64,000 bases of DNA from Capitulum mitella (GCA_030062745.1 CP099842.1:4879822-4943821), one strand, 5' to 3'; shown: positions 48,580 through 62,279, counted from the first letter of the stretch. Notes: generated by a model from the letters alone, not told the origin. A program made the numbers and translations.

Positions 48580-48800
48580 AGCTGAAAACCTGTGGCGAGG
48601 TCCGTGACTCAGCCCCCTGCGCCGGCGGAGAGTGCGTCCGGCCGGGCGGCCGCGGCCCTCCCCGGGGCCCGTTTAACCGGCGCAGAACGCCGGGACTCAC
48701 TTCATCACCGAAGACCAGCCACCGTGAAATCAGCCGGCCCGGTGACTTAGCGAAGGCGGCGGCGGCGGCCACGGCGAGAGGAAAGCTCAGAGAGCGGGAC
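48580..48800. other. GC-rich patch, no gene recognised
   Basis: CpG-containing block with GCCGCC repeats. The minus-strand frame is alanine/proline-rich and unsupported. Confidence 0.3.
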
Positions 48801-49680
48801 GCTGCCCCAGCTGTAGGATACAGCGTTTGGCGCACATTCGGCGGTAGGTAGCCTGTGCAATGGCGGTAACCTCAGTCAGTGAAATGGAAGAGAGCTACAT
48901 GCACCCTCGGTGTTCCCCTGGTGGCGGTGGTTGAGAGAATGTTCCTCTCGTGCAGGTTGGGTACCATTTCCTTCAGACGATAATCGTGGGCAAAATGCAA
49001 AGAATAGACCGATGGTGAGTGTGACGCTCAGACTTCCATCATTTGCTTCCAGGCAGCATCCGTTGGCGTGATGGTGGATGCCGTGAAGGTCTGGGGGCAT
49101 AGCCATGCCTAGAAACGCGTTAGCTAGTCTTGCTAGCTGGTCGCCCACGTGACTCACGACCCTCCCAGGCCGAATGCGGACGGGCGCCGCCCGAACAATC
49201 ACCGTTTGGTGAGACTGTAGACTTTCCGCATGCCTATCGTTAACGAGAACGATCCGTCTTGATCGACTCTGTGAAACTTTGTTACGACTTTGTTAGCAAT
49301 CATGGTCGCAGAGTCTTCACTTGATATAACTGGAAGGATTGCTGTCAAATAAAGGAATGCTCCACATCAGTCGACTTTTCCGGAAAGGTTAGCCCTAAAA
49401 ATTGGTGATGACATGATTTCAGCATACGTTTTTGCGCGACATGCCTAGGAACACCAAATAATTCAGCTAAACAAAAACCATATCCTGATATTACCATCAA
49501 TGGTAACGCAGTACAAGACTTGGAAAGCGGTAGTATGGGATAATTCTATTATTCCATATATTATTATTTCTCGCTATTGTCGCCCTTTCTCTTCTTGTAG
49601 CAGCTGAATTTCGTGCACGAATACTGATCGCTGCTAATTATAGTATTATTAATCTCCGCCGGGCGTGGCCCTGGTCCCCC

Positions 49681-50490
49681 ATGAAGTTTTCTAAGACTGC
49701 CGGCGCGCTTCAAGAACGTGAAATTTGCAACAGCTTACCTCACATCATTTCCGCATAAAAACACATTGGCAGGTCACGACAGGTCACCGAGTTATGACAT
49801 CATTTTCCAAGCCTTGCAAGACGATTTTCTAGATCTGGGCTACCCATCTGCTTCTTGCTCATGAGTCTGATGAGATTTGGGGACACTTTTTGACGCGGGA
49901 CTGTTTAAGTGCATGCTTGATAACGTTTTGAGTTTTGAAAGGTCAATGACCTTTTCGAAGCCAAGTGAGGTTACTGACTTTATATAAGCTCAAGATGTAT
50001 TTAAACCGGTCCAAGAACAATTCTTGGGAATGATTTCAGTAACGGTCGCTATTTCTATCGTTCTCGATAATGAGAACTTCATTCTGTAGCTAAGAAACAT
50101 GGCTTTTAGTACTAGTCGCGTTTCTAAAGATGCTAATGATATTTGACCTCTCGTTGACCTGACCGTAACGTGAAGAAAGAAAATCGAGCACTGAATGCAA
50201 GGTTTAGTCAGTTTTAAAACCATTTTGCCACAAAAGCATGACGTTCAGGCACTTCCGCTATACGACTACTACGATGACGATAGAGACGGAAAACGACAAA
50301 ATGCTCTCTTCGTCAGTGACCTGAGAGGTCGCCGGAGACATGAATGAGTCGAATTGGGTGGAACTCGAATCAGAAAGAAACAAGCTACACGCTTTTTTTA
50401 TTTCACTGCACTATCTCAATTACAAGCAAAATGGACACTGGGGTTGCAAACCCTTCGTTGGGTGCACGTAGATGAAAATCCTTACTTCCG
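49681..50490. repeat. Dispersed repeat B, copy 2, lacking the TTAA element
   Basis: Begins ATGAAGTTTTCTAAGACTGC and runs directly on through CGCTTCAAGAACGTG into sequence matching 26850-27560. This is the arrangement expected before the 1.2-kb element inserted in copy 1. Confidence 0.72.
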
Positions 50491-52087
50491 ACGAGGGTTA
50501 AGATGACAGGGAATGTTTCATTGACATTTGCCAATAACTTCATATTCCCAGTGATCGTTAGACTAGAAAAGAATCAGCGGGTCACAAAAGAATTAGGGGT
50601 TTCAATAATTCATGCTAAATGCCGTTTTTCCCAAACTCATTTATTTTTCACCGCTCTCACATCGTTGTTTAATCTGAGCTTTTGATCACGGAAGCTGCTT
50701 GTTGTGCAGTTGCACTTGGCTGATGTCGCAGTCGCAAGACGGAGTCGCACATTGGTCATGACAAAGTTATTTTATTTGTATTCACCACAACTGCTGGCAC
50801 AAATGAAAAGTCGCGGCAGGACCACGCGGCCTCGCGGGTTTCGCCGACTCTAATAGGCTGCCATACCGCTCTCCGGCGTGTCATTGTCGCCGAATGTTAT
50901 CCAGCGCTTAGCAGACGCACAAGTGGTCGAACTGCCAAAGGATGGAACCAAAGGCGAATGGATGGCATTACATGTGTGCAAATGTATATCTGGCCCTAAA
51001 CGTCCGCTACGATCTAAAAATAATGATCCCGTGCAGTGAAATATCTGAGCGCGCGTTGTAATGCAAGGCATTACAACGAATTCATCAGTAATGCGCATTA
51101 GGCGTATCCAGTTGGATTCTGGATCGCGTAGGCGTGATATCCCAGAATTGCAGTCCATCTTGACCAAGGAAATCAGGTTTTGCGTGCGCAGAATCCCAAT
51201 CATTACGACTACATCCAGTCACCTGAAGCGTGCAGATTCAGCAACGACAGGGGAAAACTAATACACAATGGCTCAAGGGTCAAAATGAATACCTTAGGCG
51301 AGCGATCTGAGGATTGGATCCCGGCGATTTGAAGACTAACATCCTGAAACGGGTGCAGAAAAAAGCTGGTAGTTCAACTTCGTGGGATGAATAGTACTCA
51401 TGTTATGACGGAGAGCACAGTGGACTTTTGGCAGTATGTCAAAGAATGGACTTTAAAGGGGAACGTTTTCTTGATTTCGAATATGCTACCTTTTCCAAGT
51501 TATATTCTGCCTGGAAAAGAAACACCGCCTTTGGCAAATCCAAAAGTGGCGCCACATTTACATGTACATACCTGAACGAAAAAGCTCATTTTGTTCTTTA
51601 AAGTAGTTGTGTACACAAATGGCGACCAGTTGCAGCTGTGAAGGTGATGACATGATTTAAAAATGGTTGTCTCTAAAGTGACCATTCGATGGATGTAGCA
51701 AAAATCCAAAAAAAAAAAAATACAAATGAGTGGAAGAGTGCGCAGGTTTTCCTGGCAGAGATCGAGCAGTAAAAGTACAAACGGTGGATAATCGGCTGCT
51801 CGGTAGAACTGCAGCCATTATGATGTGACTCTATTTGGAGAAAATTAATGGCATGTGTGCAAAGATCGGCTTGGACTGCAATGATGGCGCGGTGGACTAC
51901 CACCAATGGCTTACAAGAACTGGTGGTACCATGTAAACAGAAGTGTGATAGTCTTCTTGGGTTACACGGATATCAAAGCAGTGGAGATGAACCCAAAGCC
52001 GTACTTGCCGTCAAAATCGCTGAACCCAGCATTACGTTTTTTAATGTCTAACAAGAATATCTACATTTGCGTTCGCTTTACCAACGA

Positions 52088-52090
<3 letters not shown>
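50490..52090. other. AT-rich spacer; no gene seen
   Basis: Contains a perfect 11-bp hairpin (51054-51078) and nothing else recognisable. Confidence 0.35.
51054..51078. other. Perfect 11-bp hairpin
   Basis: CGTTGTAATGC and its exact complement flank a three-base loop. Function unknown. Confidence 0.85.

Positions 52091-52133
<43 letters not shown>
52090..52133. repeat. TA dinucleotide microsatellite
   Basis: Uninterrupted TA run. Confidence 0.95.
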
Positions 52134-52137
<4 letters not shown>

Positions 52138-52139
52138 AA

Positions 52140-55100
52140 AGAGGTTTATCGAAAACTTGTAGTGTCATAATTTCCAACAAAACTATTTTCACGCCAGAAA
52201 TCCATTGGGAATAAAAGGTCATTTGGAAGCAGATACGGATGGAGGAGACAAACTGTCAGATTATGCAAAACGCCTGGACTGGATTTTCAGTAAAACCGGC
52301 GGCAATCTAGCACAATTTAACCCATTCGCAATCTATATACCATGAATGTGGAAACAGTGTCATCTTACTTTCTCGGGGCCCTTGCAGTGGCAGCGTGAAG
52401 TGCACCTACTTTGAGATGATAAGTCAGCCGATTTGTGCACAACGCCATGACCATTCTCAACACGTTTGTGAATGTCACATGATAAGACGGAGTCACTCAT
52501 TGATCATGCGAGCAGCATGCCGTTCCAGTCACATGAACGAACACTGAACGGACGGGCAGGAAGTACTATGACAGAGAATTGATTTCCATGATTTCTCAGC
52601 TCATAAACATATTTTTGAAGAGCCTATTAACAACGCCTCAGATTCGAGTGGAACAAAGGATGGTACAGCCGAACTGACAAAAGGCAGACATATGCGTCAA
52701 AGAAATACATTGGATGCTGACGGACCTTGAGTGCTCGAGAACCAAAAAAAAAACAGGCAGCATGTTCGGAGTTCTCAGCATTTTCCCATGCGTACTCGCT
52801 ACAGCCATAAGCCGGCGGCCAGGCTGCAGCTGGTGGCAAAAGAAACTGTCCATCTCGCAAATGTAGTAGCGTTCTATCATACACTCCCCTCTCCGTTCTC
52901 TCGCCATACCCGACGTCTGCTCTTCGGCGATTGCGCAATGCAGCTATGCAAACTTTGCACCTATGCGAACCGGATGTTGAAAGATGTGACGGTGAAAGAT
53001 CTGGCCCATGATTAATGCGATCACGTTTATTATGATGTCATGTAAGCCATGAACTAAAACCCATGACACTGACCCATGCTCAGGTACAGGAACGTTTTGA
53101 TGTTGATAAACTTAAATCTATTTTGAAAGTGTCTCCAAAGAGTGCCGTAGAACATATACTAGAGTCATTTTTCAAAGCTGGTAGGTCTTCTGTCCTTCCG
53201 GGCTGATACACCCATGTCATAAACTCAGTCATGGATGCGAGTTTCAGGCACCTTGCAAGAGTCTGATCACCAATATCACGGCGTAGAATGGGCACGCAAT
53301 CAGCATCTGACAGGACGCGTGGTCAGCGACGGTCGTTTCTTGGTTACTTTCGTGTGGATATAATTTTTGTTCACCGAAGGCCGTCGGCTACACAGAATGA
53401 TATCGGCACGGAGAGAAGCAGCAAATGACCGTTGTTGACCTTCATTGGTGTCAAGATCCGAGCTGTGTGCCATTCGACATCGTGGCATATCGGATAAGCA
53501 TGGTGTGAAATGGTGCGTGATGCATGATGAGCATGGTGTTACCTAGACCAGAGGAAGCTGAAACAAATGGCTTTTTCGAGCGCCTGATAGCGTGTCTGTG
53601 GCGAGACAAACATGACAAATGAAAGACTAGGTGATGACCTCATTTGAACTCATGACAGAAACGTTCGATGACGAAATGATGAAGCGAAGATGACAACAGC
53701 TCAGCACAAACACTAGAGCTACAAGAAATTCCTGCTGAAAAAATACCAACGAACTGCCGAGGTGGGCAGGCACTTACTGTAGGCTGGATATCTTTACCTA
53801 TAATAATCAAATCTTGCAGACAGAAACGTCGGTAAATATACGCTTTGTCACGAAATGCAACAACAGGAAGTAAGTTTACCCAGCAATATTCAAAAATAGG
53901 TTTCCAAATGAGAAGTGCAGGAGGCCGCCCACTTGCCGCGTCTCACAAAACGTCTTTCTGGTATGATGGGTTCTCAATCCCGACGTCGTCCCACCCATTA
54001 AAGTGCCCTCCAACGGGAATTAATTCTCTTCCTGTTCGGATAACTTTTTTATTATTGTTCTTCTTTAGTTATCCGTTGACGAAGGCATCGATAACTAAAG
54101 CTGTATAATAACTAAAGTTGCAATAATAAAACGTTGCACTATATGTATGACCTGTTGTCCATTGGTTAGCATGTCAGGGCCGTAACAACTGTGTTCTCCT
54201 GAATAGATAAATATGGCAGAACTCCATCAACCTCGTCTGCCCCGCGACCGAGTTCGCATTCGGAGTAAGCTGTAAGCTGAATGCAAATTTTTTAGTTTTC
54301 AAAGGAATGTCGATACGGTTGAACGAGGTCTGCGTGGGTACCGTCTATTTCCACAAAAGATATGCCTGCGCTAAATTGGCGGAGCATGGCTACTGCATGC
54401 GCACGGTTTTCATTCCACAACGTCCACTGACCACCAGGTCCATCTACCTAGTCTCTTAAGCGACGCAGACGTTTGTGACGAATAACGGCTGATACGACAT
54501 TAAATTGTATGAAAGCAGGGACATCTATAGCCCACGTGAAGAACTATAAGTGAACAGGCCTATATAGAGGCGCTAGTGCCCTGCTGTAGTTCCGCGATGA
54601 GTTTGATCGATAGCGTCAAAACGTTAACTGTTGGTGAAGAGGGAGGTCTGCGATGACCACATACGAGCGGTAAGTCCCATTAACTTACCTCGTCAAACAT
54701 GAGCCGCGACTAGCAGCTAAATTTGCAGAACACTGATCTCCCCGTCGTGGCAAGTCGAGTTCGAGTCGCCTCGGCACTAGTAGATATTTGGCTTGAGGGT
54801 CAGTTGACAACTGACCAACAAAGGGTCAAGCTTACTACCACGTGGTCGTGTTGCATCTTTGGTGGCAAAAGTTTTCTCCACAAAGCCATCCGTTGCTGGG
54901 CGTTGCTTGGGAGGACGGTAAAGGCCGGAGTGTATGCAACAACCTACGATTAACGGGTTACGATCTCGAACATCATCCCTAAAAACCTCTCAGATCAAAT
55001 TCATACAAGTCATTAAAACCTTTCCGTGTCCAGCCTAACTACCCATACTCAAAGCTTACTTTATATTATACTCTCTCCATGCGTGGTAACAGACTGCATG

Positions 55101-58100
55101 CTAACAAACATTACCCTCAGTGCGGCGCAAAGCTAACTAGAGACCCAAAAAGCAAACATATTCGAAACACAGCAGCGTTTGACGTTGTCAAATATGTGCA
55201 GGCCTTTTATTGCGCACGGTAGTGGCCTCCTCTGAACTGCAGACACAGGGTGACGCATAATCGCCCTCCCTCCCCTCTACATACTGAATACCGATCTATT
55301 TAACCGATGGTAACGAAATTTTATAGGGAGATGACTTGCGCTATGATGTTACATATCACGTAATCCAAATCACTCAGGTAAGGTCAGTCAAGTTTAATCG
55401 AGACCAAACGTCCAGTAGCCATCCGTGTCCTCTCTCCAGATCTACAGAACCGACCGCGACCAAATTTTATGCAAACTTTGTCCGTGATGTGTATTGGTGA
55501 TTAAAACACAGTTATACAGAGTACTTGACCGCAGCCGACCGCAGCGACCGACAACTGTCTGGCGGCCTGGTCCGCAACGACTGTCGGCCGGCCGCCGCCC
55601 GCGGCTGCGGCCGGCGAGCCCGTGCCCGCCGGCTCTGCCCGGCGGCACAGTATACATCCCGGGCACAGGCCGGGAACCGGATCCTTACAGGTAGCCATAG
55701 TCCATATGGTGAATTTAAACGGAGATGACCTAGGTGAAGTCAATCAGGGTCAACCCAGATCAGTATATGAAAATGTTTTTGCATGGTGAACAAGACTGGA
55801 GACTTCCGAACATCATTGGGGGCATCTTCATTCGATTTCAGACCGTTTCTATTCAGTCACTGTCATAGACCTTGCGATAAAGTCTTTGGAAAGTGGAGAA
55901 ACCGCCCCAGCCAAACCCCTCCTAGTATCGTAAGCCGTGATGAAGAAATATGGCCAGCTGTTATTTGTCAGGATAAATTTCCATATTAGTAACTCAAGTA
56001 ACTTCTTAGTTTACATGAGTCCTGCCGAGGTTGATCGAATTCAGCGCAATTTATCCACACAAAATTTCACTGAAGTAGATTAGAGCTTATTTAGGGAAAA
56101 GTGTCAAAACACTGTGCCTACACTCATTAGCTTGCATGACCTCAGCTGCCCCCATCTAGTTTATTTGTATTCTAGGACATCTGCATTTGTCGTGCAGAGT
56201 CTCATCATATTCCACGTTCTCCATTTACAGAACAATGCATTTTTAATACCTGACCTTGGTTGACCTCAGTTAATCCGAACTACATAACCTGTGACTAGGG
56301 ATACGTTCTTACTTTCACCATGTACGCCACATGCATAAATATGTAGTGACATAAACAGAAATGTACTAAAGAAGAACAAAAGAGAAAAAAGTTGTGTCTT
56401 TGGAATTTTATCAGCGCGAAAGAAAACCATCTTAGATAAACAGGAAAACTATTTAAGGTAGCAATTTTGATCCTATTACTGTACATGTCAAACACCATAC
56501 GTCATTTTTCAACAAAAAGTCCAGACGGAATTCATCCAAGTCACATAGCTGAGGACCCAACGATTCTTAGTGTTTCCGAATGCACATGATAGGAATAGTG
56601 ATTTTAAGGTGCTTTTAAGTAGTCACAGTCGATCCTCCTTATCTTCTTATTTTATCTTCCATAGACTTCAAATGCCCATGGTATGTGAGGCCAAAGACGA
56701 GACTGGCGGAAGTGTTGGTTAGTTAACGTTTACTGATCTAGGAAAGCACCTTCATTCTGCAATCATACTCACACTTTTGAAACACAGCGTTCTGTTTCTA
56801 AATTTGTGATTGTTTGATGTGAGTTATCGTTTCTCCATTTATCAAGAAATCTGCGTGTCCAAACACAAATAATTCCCGGAGAGGCCAAAATGTGTCATGC
56901 CGCATTCAGTTAGCTGAGATCAGTCTCACCTGTCAAGATTTTCTCTAACAGCAAAAAGTAGGGGCAAAATTGCGTTAATACGCAATGTTGGAAATGCGTT
57001 ACGCTCCCAGCTAAATCTATGCACTTATCATGGGACACTAGATGAAGGTCCGGTACAAGCCGGCTCATCGCTTGTAAACTGGGCGCGTTTCTACGGATGC
57101 GCTCTGCACTGGTAAGCTGTGACATGAAAAGTCGGCTTCCATTCGACTTTTCCCGCCGACAAAAAGCTGCACAAACGAGCCGAATGTTTTTGTCCTTTTA
57201 TCCGTTTGTTGGTCCTTATGTGAGATGTTTGGCGAAGGCGGAATATCGCCCTCCTGAAATATATTACTGAAGTGCTAAACATGCCTGATCCGGTCGTGAC
57301 CCCTGGACGCGTCGTAGGTTCAATGGACGTCCGGAACCTAGTGGTCTGATGGTCGAGCGCTTGCCCAAAATGTACAACATCATGTCGACTCTTGGAGAGG
57401 GAATCCAATACGAGCTATGAAATAAATAAGGACCCTATCGATACTCGCGAACGGAAACTCGCCGAAGCCTCAGCAACAAATGGGGTCATATTGCACTATA
57501 TTTCTTTTCTACACCGTACACCTCCACTACATGGAGTAAAAAAGATAAAAGCCCGTTTACTGATTGATCCCCATTCCTCAGTCTAATCTCCTTTTAATGT
57601 GCTTAAAACAGTCAGGTTCAGTCCTTTGTCCATAAATGACCTTTTATCAACTACACCAATGTTTCCTGTATCATGTGTTAGGCGCATTTATTTGTGTTAG
57701 ACGCACGGCCAATTGGGCTCAGACATTGAGGCACAAATGTAGCACAGTTAGGCATCAGTCCGCGAAATGTTTCCCTGGGGTCAAATTAGCACAACTTGTC
57801 CCATGTTCGTTACAAATGCATTCTTTACACCCGACAGGTGGTCACAAAAATAAGGACTTCTGAAAGTTCCGTTTTACGCGTTTTATGGCCCTGAAACAGG
57901 CATCTAGTGCGGTGGGTACCGGGCCTTCAGCAGCACCACTGACTTTTTGAGGAACTGAATAGAAATTAACTACGTGATGGATTTTATTTTCGGATATTAA
58001 ATGCAAGTATAACACAGTGTTGAGACCACCACAGATCACAGGCTTCGTAGGTTATCAGAACTACTCGATACGCTAATGGATAGTCTCACGTTACTGATCG

Positions 58101-59085
58101 TTGGTTATTCTACAGATTGCTTCTCCAGCGCTTCACGTTTGCAGCTGAGTTATCATATCGTTGGGAAACGGTCACCGTAATCACATTTTTTGAGCAACAC
58201 ATTTGTGAGACGTCATCAGAGAAGCCAATCGAACAGCAGCAGTATCTCATTTATTTTCCATTGGCAACAGCAAAAACTCATTACTGCCATTCCTTGCCAC
58301 AGTTTTATTGGGGTATGTGCAGACACAATCCTTTTATTGTCTCTGGCGCTACGTAATTTATGCGAAGATAAACCTCGACAAAAGACAAACGTTTTTATTT
58401 GACATTGGAATGATCGAGGTCTTGATCATCTGTCATAAAAACAGGCATAATGATATTGACCGGAACATGATAATCTCGACGTCGACGCGTTAAGGCAACC
58501 GGCGATGGGGTTCAGCAATGTCCAGCCGATTTCTTCTTGCAAACTATGATCTGGCAGTCGTAGTAAATTCAGCCTACTTCTGCGATGCGTGTTGTTCCGC
58601 CTTGATTCCACATTTCGGTTAACATAGCTATGGGGGCCACCGCTATTGTTATCCACGGTATAAGCCACGCACCGGGTTCACACGACATCCTTGTATCACA
58701 GACCAGCAGCGACGGCGAACGTATACTTACCTATGTTAGATGTAAGTGAAATGTGCTGATACTCTGAGAAAGTCCCTAGAAATAACATTTTGCAAACATC
58801 ATCTGTGGGACTTGCCCGCATCTTCCTCTTCTTGGCCAGTCGCGGCCCCGTCATTTCGGAGGTAACATCTTTCTTCCGGTCGGTGCATTACAGAACTACA
58901 GCGAACCTTCGTCCCACCTTAACCCTCCCTCGTGACTCCAATCAACATCAAAGAGCTCCAGGCGTGCTTACTTGCCTTTTGAATCGCAGCAAACCCCTCG
59001 TAGTTAATCTGGATCGGTGATGGGTCCGTTCCTTTCAAGATCAGCTTTTCCTCTTCGCTTTCATACACTCTGATGCGGCCGTGTT
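52140..59085. other. Long spacer; no gene recognised
   Basis: Mostly AT-rich sequence with short unconvincing open frames. Visible items are an 11-bp inverted repeat (54063-54100), a tRNA-like D-arm word near 54164, a small CpG patch (55530-55680) and scattered AGGTCA words near 55380. No exon supported. Confidence 0.35.
54063..54100. other. 11-bp inverted repeat with 16-base loop
   Basis: CTTTAGTTATC and GATAACTAAAG; a second partial copy (ATAACTAAAG) follows at once. It may be the end of a small element. Role unknown. Confidence 0.75.
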
Positions 59086-59089
59086 GGAG

Positions 59090-59415
59090 GCGAATTGGTT
59101 AGCGCCTAAGCCTTTTTGCCCTCCTCTTTAACAGTTTTTGCCCTCTGTCATTGTCGTCGCCCCTCTGGGTTGTATTACCGAAACCTTTTGCCACTTGTTT
59201 TGTTCGTGACGGATAACGATTCCGTATTTGTTTGCGCCGGTAAAGTCGGTTGAATCGAACATGTATCACAAGCGGACGGTGGAGCCACGGCACGACAGTT
59301 CTACCGAGCAGCCTCGCTTGGTCTGAGGACGCATCACCATAGAATATCTCCGGAAGCAAGGGCGACATTATGATCTGCGCTTAAGGGCGCAACTCCGGTT
59401 CGATTCTGGTACGCC
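59090..59415 (+). other. Two separated tRNA-like half-motifs
   Basis: GGCGAATTGGTTAGCGCC (near 59090) forms an exact tRNA-type D-arm (GGCG/CGCC stem with GG in the loop). CCGGTTCGATTCTGG (near 59397) resembles a T-arm/B box. They lie about 300 bases apart, and CGCCTAAG and CTTAAGGGCG beside them are complementary. This could be an interrupted tRNA-like or SINE relic, or chance. No intact tRNA is present. Confidence 0.25.
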
Positions 59416-59741
59416 AGGCCACCGTAATTTGCCGCCTACCAGGCTTTCAGAAGCGCTTCGATTATTAATCGGCCAACGACTGCGCTCTGAATTACCTTCG
59501 ATGGAGAAATTATACAATGAACTTACTGGCGCCGCAGCATTCGGCTACTCCGTTTTGAATCTGAACATCTCCATCCGAAAAGGCTCGACTTCGAAAAGAA
59601 ATTCACCTGTTGACTACCGCGACGCTACAGCATGAAATGAAAACGCAAGCAGCTCAATAAAACCGGTTTAGAATGCAAAGCTTCACCGTATCAGTCCGTG
59701 TTCGATTCGAAGCTTGATGGGACTGCCTAAAGGGCTGCTAC

Positions 59742-60690
59742 TTAGTCTTTTACCTGGGAATGGTGTATATGTGCAATGTGGACCAATCTTTGTCCATCAG
59801 AGGGTCCACCAGGCCTATGGTGAGGCGCCAGCGGTCGAGGCGTGCTGGTGCCGATGTCCATGATTTTGGAGGAGAACTTTTCGGGATCAGTCCAGTCGCT
59901 GTAAGCGTCGACGATTAGTCTGCTGAAGATGATCCACCCACTGCGCCAGTGCCCGCTGAGCCTGCGGTAATTTCCGGCGTCCAGCATGGCTTCCTCGTGG
60001 CTGAAGACGCGATCGGCGGATCCACTGTCTTGGATGCGCTGTCTGTTGTTTCTGATGTTGACGTCATACCCAAAGCGGAAGACGTGGCAGTCCGAGAAGA
60101 GACTGCTAGACTCCACCAGCGCGACGCGGAGGTTGTCGCCGGCCTGCGCGTCGAACTCCATCGAGCAGAGATCGTGCTCGGGGCGCTTTCAGACAGTTTT
60201 TTTTTGTCGGCGGCAACGCCGAAGGCTCTCGCAGAGCGTGGTGCTGTACTCGCAGCAGGACGAGGCACAGACGCTCTTGTTGCCGGAGCAGGCCGTGTTG
60301 TCGGTGACGTGGTGGCTGCATTGGCTGTTTTCCCCTCACGGCTCGTTCAGCCGCCTCAGGCCGAGGTCGTCTCGGCATCGGCCGCCGTCGTCGCAGACGG
60401 AGTCGGCCCACTGTCGGCCGCTCGTCTCCAGCGAGCACGACATCATGCCAGGTCCAGCCGTTGGCGCCAGTGACGTGGTATCTGTGGTGGTCACAGACGG
60501 TGGCGGTGAGGGTCTCGCACACGGCGTACCGCCGATGGTGGTTGAAGCTGCGACAGCCGCCCCGCTGCGGGCAGATGAACTGGTAATGGGTGACCGAGAC
60601 GAAGCGAACGGTCACGGCGACGGTGGCGCCCTCCAGTCGGCGGTTCTGGCTGCTGTGTGACGACACCGAGTGGTCCTGACCTGAGGTCAT
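59742..60690 (-). CDS. Cysteine-rich, secreted-looking host gene; reading frame interrupted
   Basis: The first part (60690 to about 60440) reads TVRFVSVTHYQFICPQRGG, then CRSFNHHRRYAVCETLTATV, then CDHHRYHVTGANGW. The reading then continues one base later as SCSLETSGRQWADSVCDDGG, ENSQCSHHVTDNTACSGNKS, VCASSCCEYSTTLCE, LCSMEFDAQAGDNLRVAL, SSLFSDCHVFRFGYDV and GHWRSGWIIFSRLIVDAYSD. The even cysteines (a middle resembling EB-type modules) suggest a disulfide-rich extracellular protein. The second frame has two stops, both TGA: one between NEP and GENSQC, one between KTV and KRPEHDLC. The end is a TAA stop at 59742 or a donor CAG|GTAAAA. An acceptor (CCTCAG) lies near 60690. It may be a recent pseudogene, a sequence error, or use recoding. 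Family not recognised. Confidence 0.5.
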
Positions 60691-61994
60691 GGCGGCCAGG
60701 ACTGGCACCGCAAGACGGCCGGGTCACGTTGTGTCTGTTCCTCCGTGGCCCGGCTGAAACTGCGCACTAGGCCCAAAGCATCTTCATAAGTTGATTAATG
60801 TTTCATAAATTATCGTGGGAAAACGACCAATGGTGGGCGGTTTGCGACGTTACTCTGGACAGTTGCGCGACCGAATTTCTATGGAAACGTTTTGTTGTAC
60901 CTCATTTGGGCGCATTAGGAGCATATTTGGGACGGAAAAATGATGGTTGTGAGAATACTTCTGATGTCCTCTCTTTACCATGTTGCTTTCCTTTAGTTGT
61001 GAGTAGTAATGCACGAAAGCAATGTCCTCATGGTTAACTTCTTCCGCCCTGTTACCAAACAAACCAGTGAGCTCGATAGGTGAACGCATTTATGTCCAAT
61101 CCATCCAAAGCCAGACCTTTTAAACATCTTATATTGCTACAGCATAGCACAAACGAGTCAATGGAACATAATCTGCAATCTGACTGCCTAAAATGAAGAA
61201 GTGTCAATGGTGGTGACAGAAAGCGCATAAAGCACATTTGTTGGTGGCGTTCGTAATGGATATTATGGTTGGAAAGCTGTCGGGGAGAATCGTAATTGTA
61301 TGAGGGCCTGAAACGAGAAAACGAAAAAGAAACATTGTGACTTTTTCTACATTTTTTGAAAATGAAAAACGCTACCCTGCCGGATCACGGATTCAAGGAG
61401 GGCGGGTGCGCCCACTTCCTCATCCCTCGGCATCTTGGTGCCCTTAGCCGCCGAAGACGGGAAAGGGCGCCAGAATCCAAAACCCTTGACCGTCGAAGAC
61501 GGTTGAGAGCATGAAAGCCACTCACGGGCGATTTTTTTTCGTGGATACAAAGGCACCCGGTCCTCAAAGAACGCACGTGTAGCATCGTGCATCCTTGTAA
61601 GAGGACAGGGGTGCCCATATTAAAAAGCAGCTCCTGTATCATAGAGGACAAAGCCATAATATAGCTCGTGTGCGTCCCTTTTAAAAAGGCACCGTTGCAC
61701 AGGGTTATGTAATACAGACAGGATGCAGAGGACAAAGAGGCGCCCTCGCGATGGTGCATGGGCGCCGTGGTGTTGAAAAGGCGTCGATCGAATTGGGCGC
61801 CCTTGCAGTGCAACTTTGGAACTCCATAATATTACTTAAGCGCCTCTAAAAACTCCCTCCCCCTTCCGGAAAAATCCTGGGTCCATCCCTGTCCCTGCCT
61901 ACTTCGCCGTGCCGTCGTGTTCGCGCACGTCGCCCTGCTGTACCGCCGTGTCCGCGCCCGCTGCCCCTGAGTGGCCTCCTGTGCCGGCGCGCAG

Positions 61995-62270
61995 GTTCCG
62001 CCGCCGGCTGGGATCGGCGCGCCGTCGGGACGCTGGCGGCGTGTCGGCCGTGTTCCACCGCCGGATGTGGCTGTTCGTGCCGGCCCGGCTGGACCAGCAG
62101 AGCTGGGCGCGACTGGCGCCGCCGCGCGGCCCCGAGGCGGTCCGGCAGGCCGAGCGGCGGGCGCGCCAGCTCCTGGACGAGCGGGAGAGGCGCGACTTCC
62201 TGCGGGAGTGGGTCCTCCAGGAGGTCGCTGCCGAGGAGCAGGGGCGGCGGACTGCCGGGAAGGATGGCCG
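61995..62270 (+). CDS. Unidentified plus-strand gene, exon A
   Basis: Reads FRRRLGSARRRDAGGVSAVF, then MWLFVPARLDQQSWARL, PEAVRQAERRARQLLDERER and RDFLREWVLQEVAAEEQGRR. The second half is a charged, probably helical or coiled-coil segment. The donor is GGCCG|GTGAGT (phase 2). The 5' border is uncertain: either an acceptor CGCGCAG before 61995 or a start at ATG 62065. The exon is GC-rich and CpG-dense, as at a gene start. Exons A, B and C join in phase. Not recognised. Confidence 0.65.
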
Positions 62271-62279
62271 GTGAGTGTA

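Noticed and set aside
54160-54210. ATTGGTTAGCATGTCAGG, tRNA D-arm-like
   Set aside because: The T-arm that should follow is not recognisable; a SINE cannot be supported from one half.
60106-60439. Continuation of the long minus-strand frame past 60440 (RLRLRRRRPMPRRPRP and onward)
   Set aside because: After 60440 this frame becomes arginine/proline-rich composition, while the neighbouring frame carries the ordered cysteine pattern; I judge the latter real.
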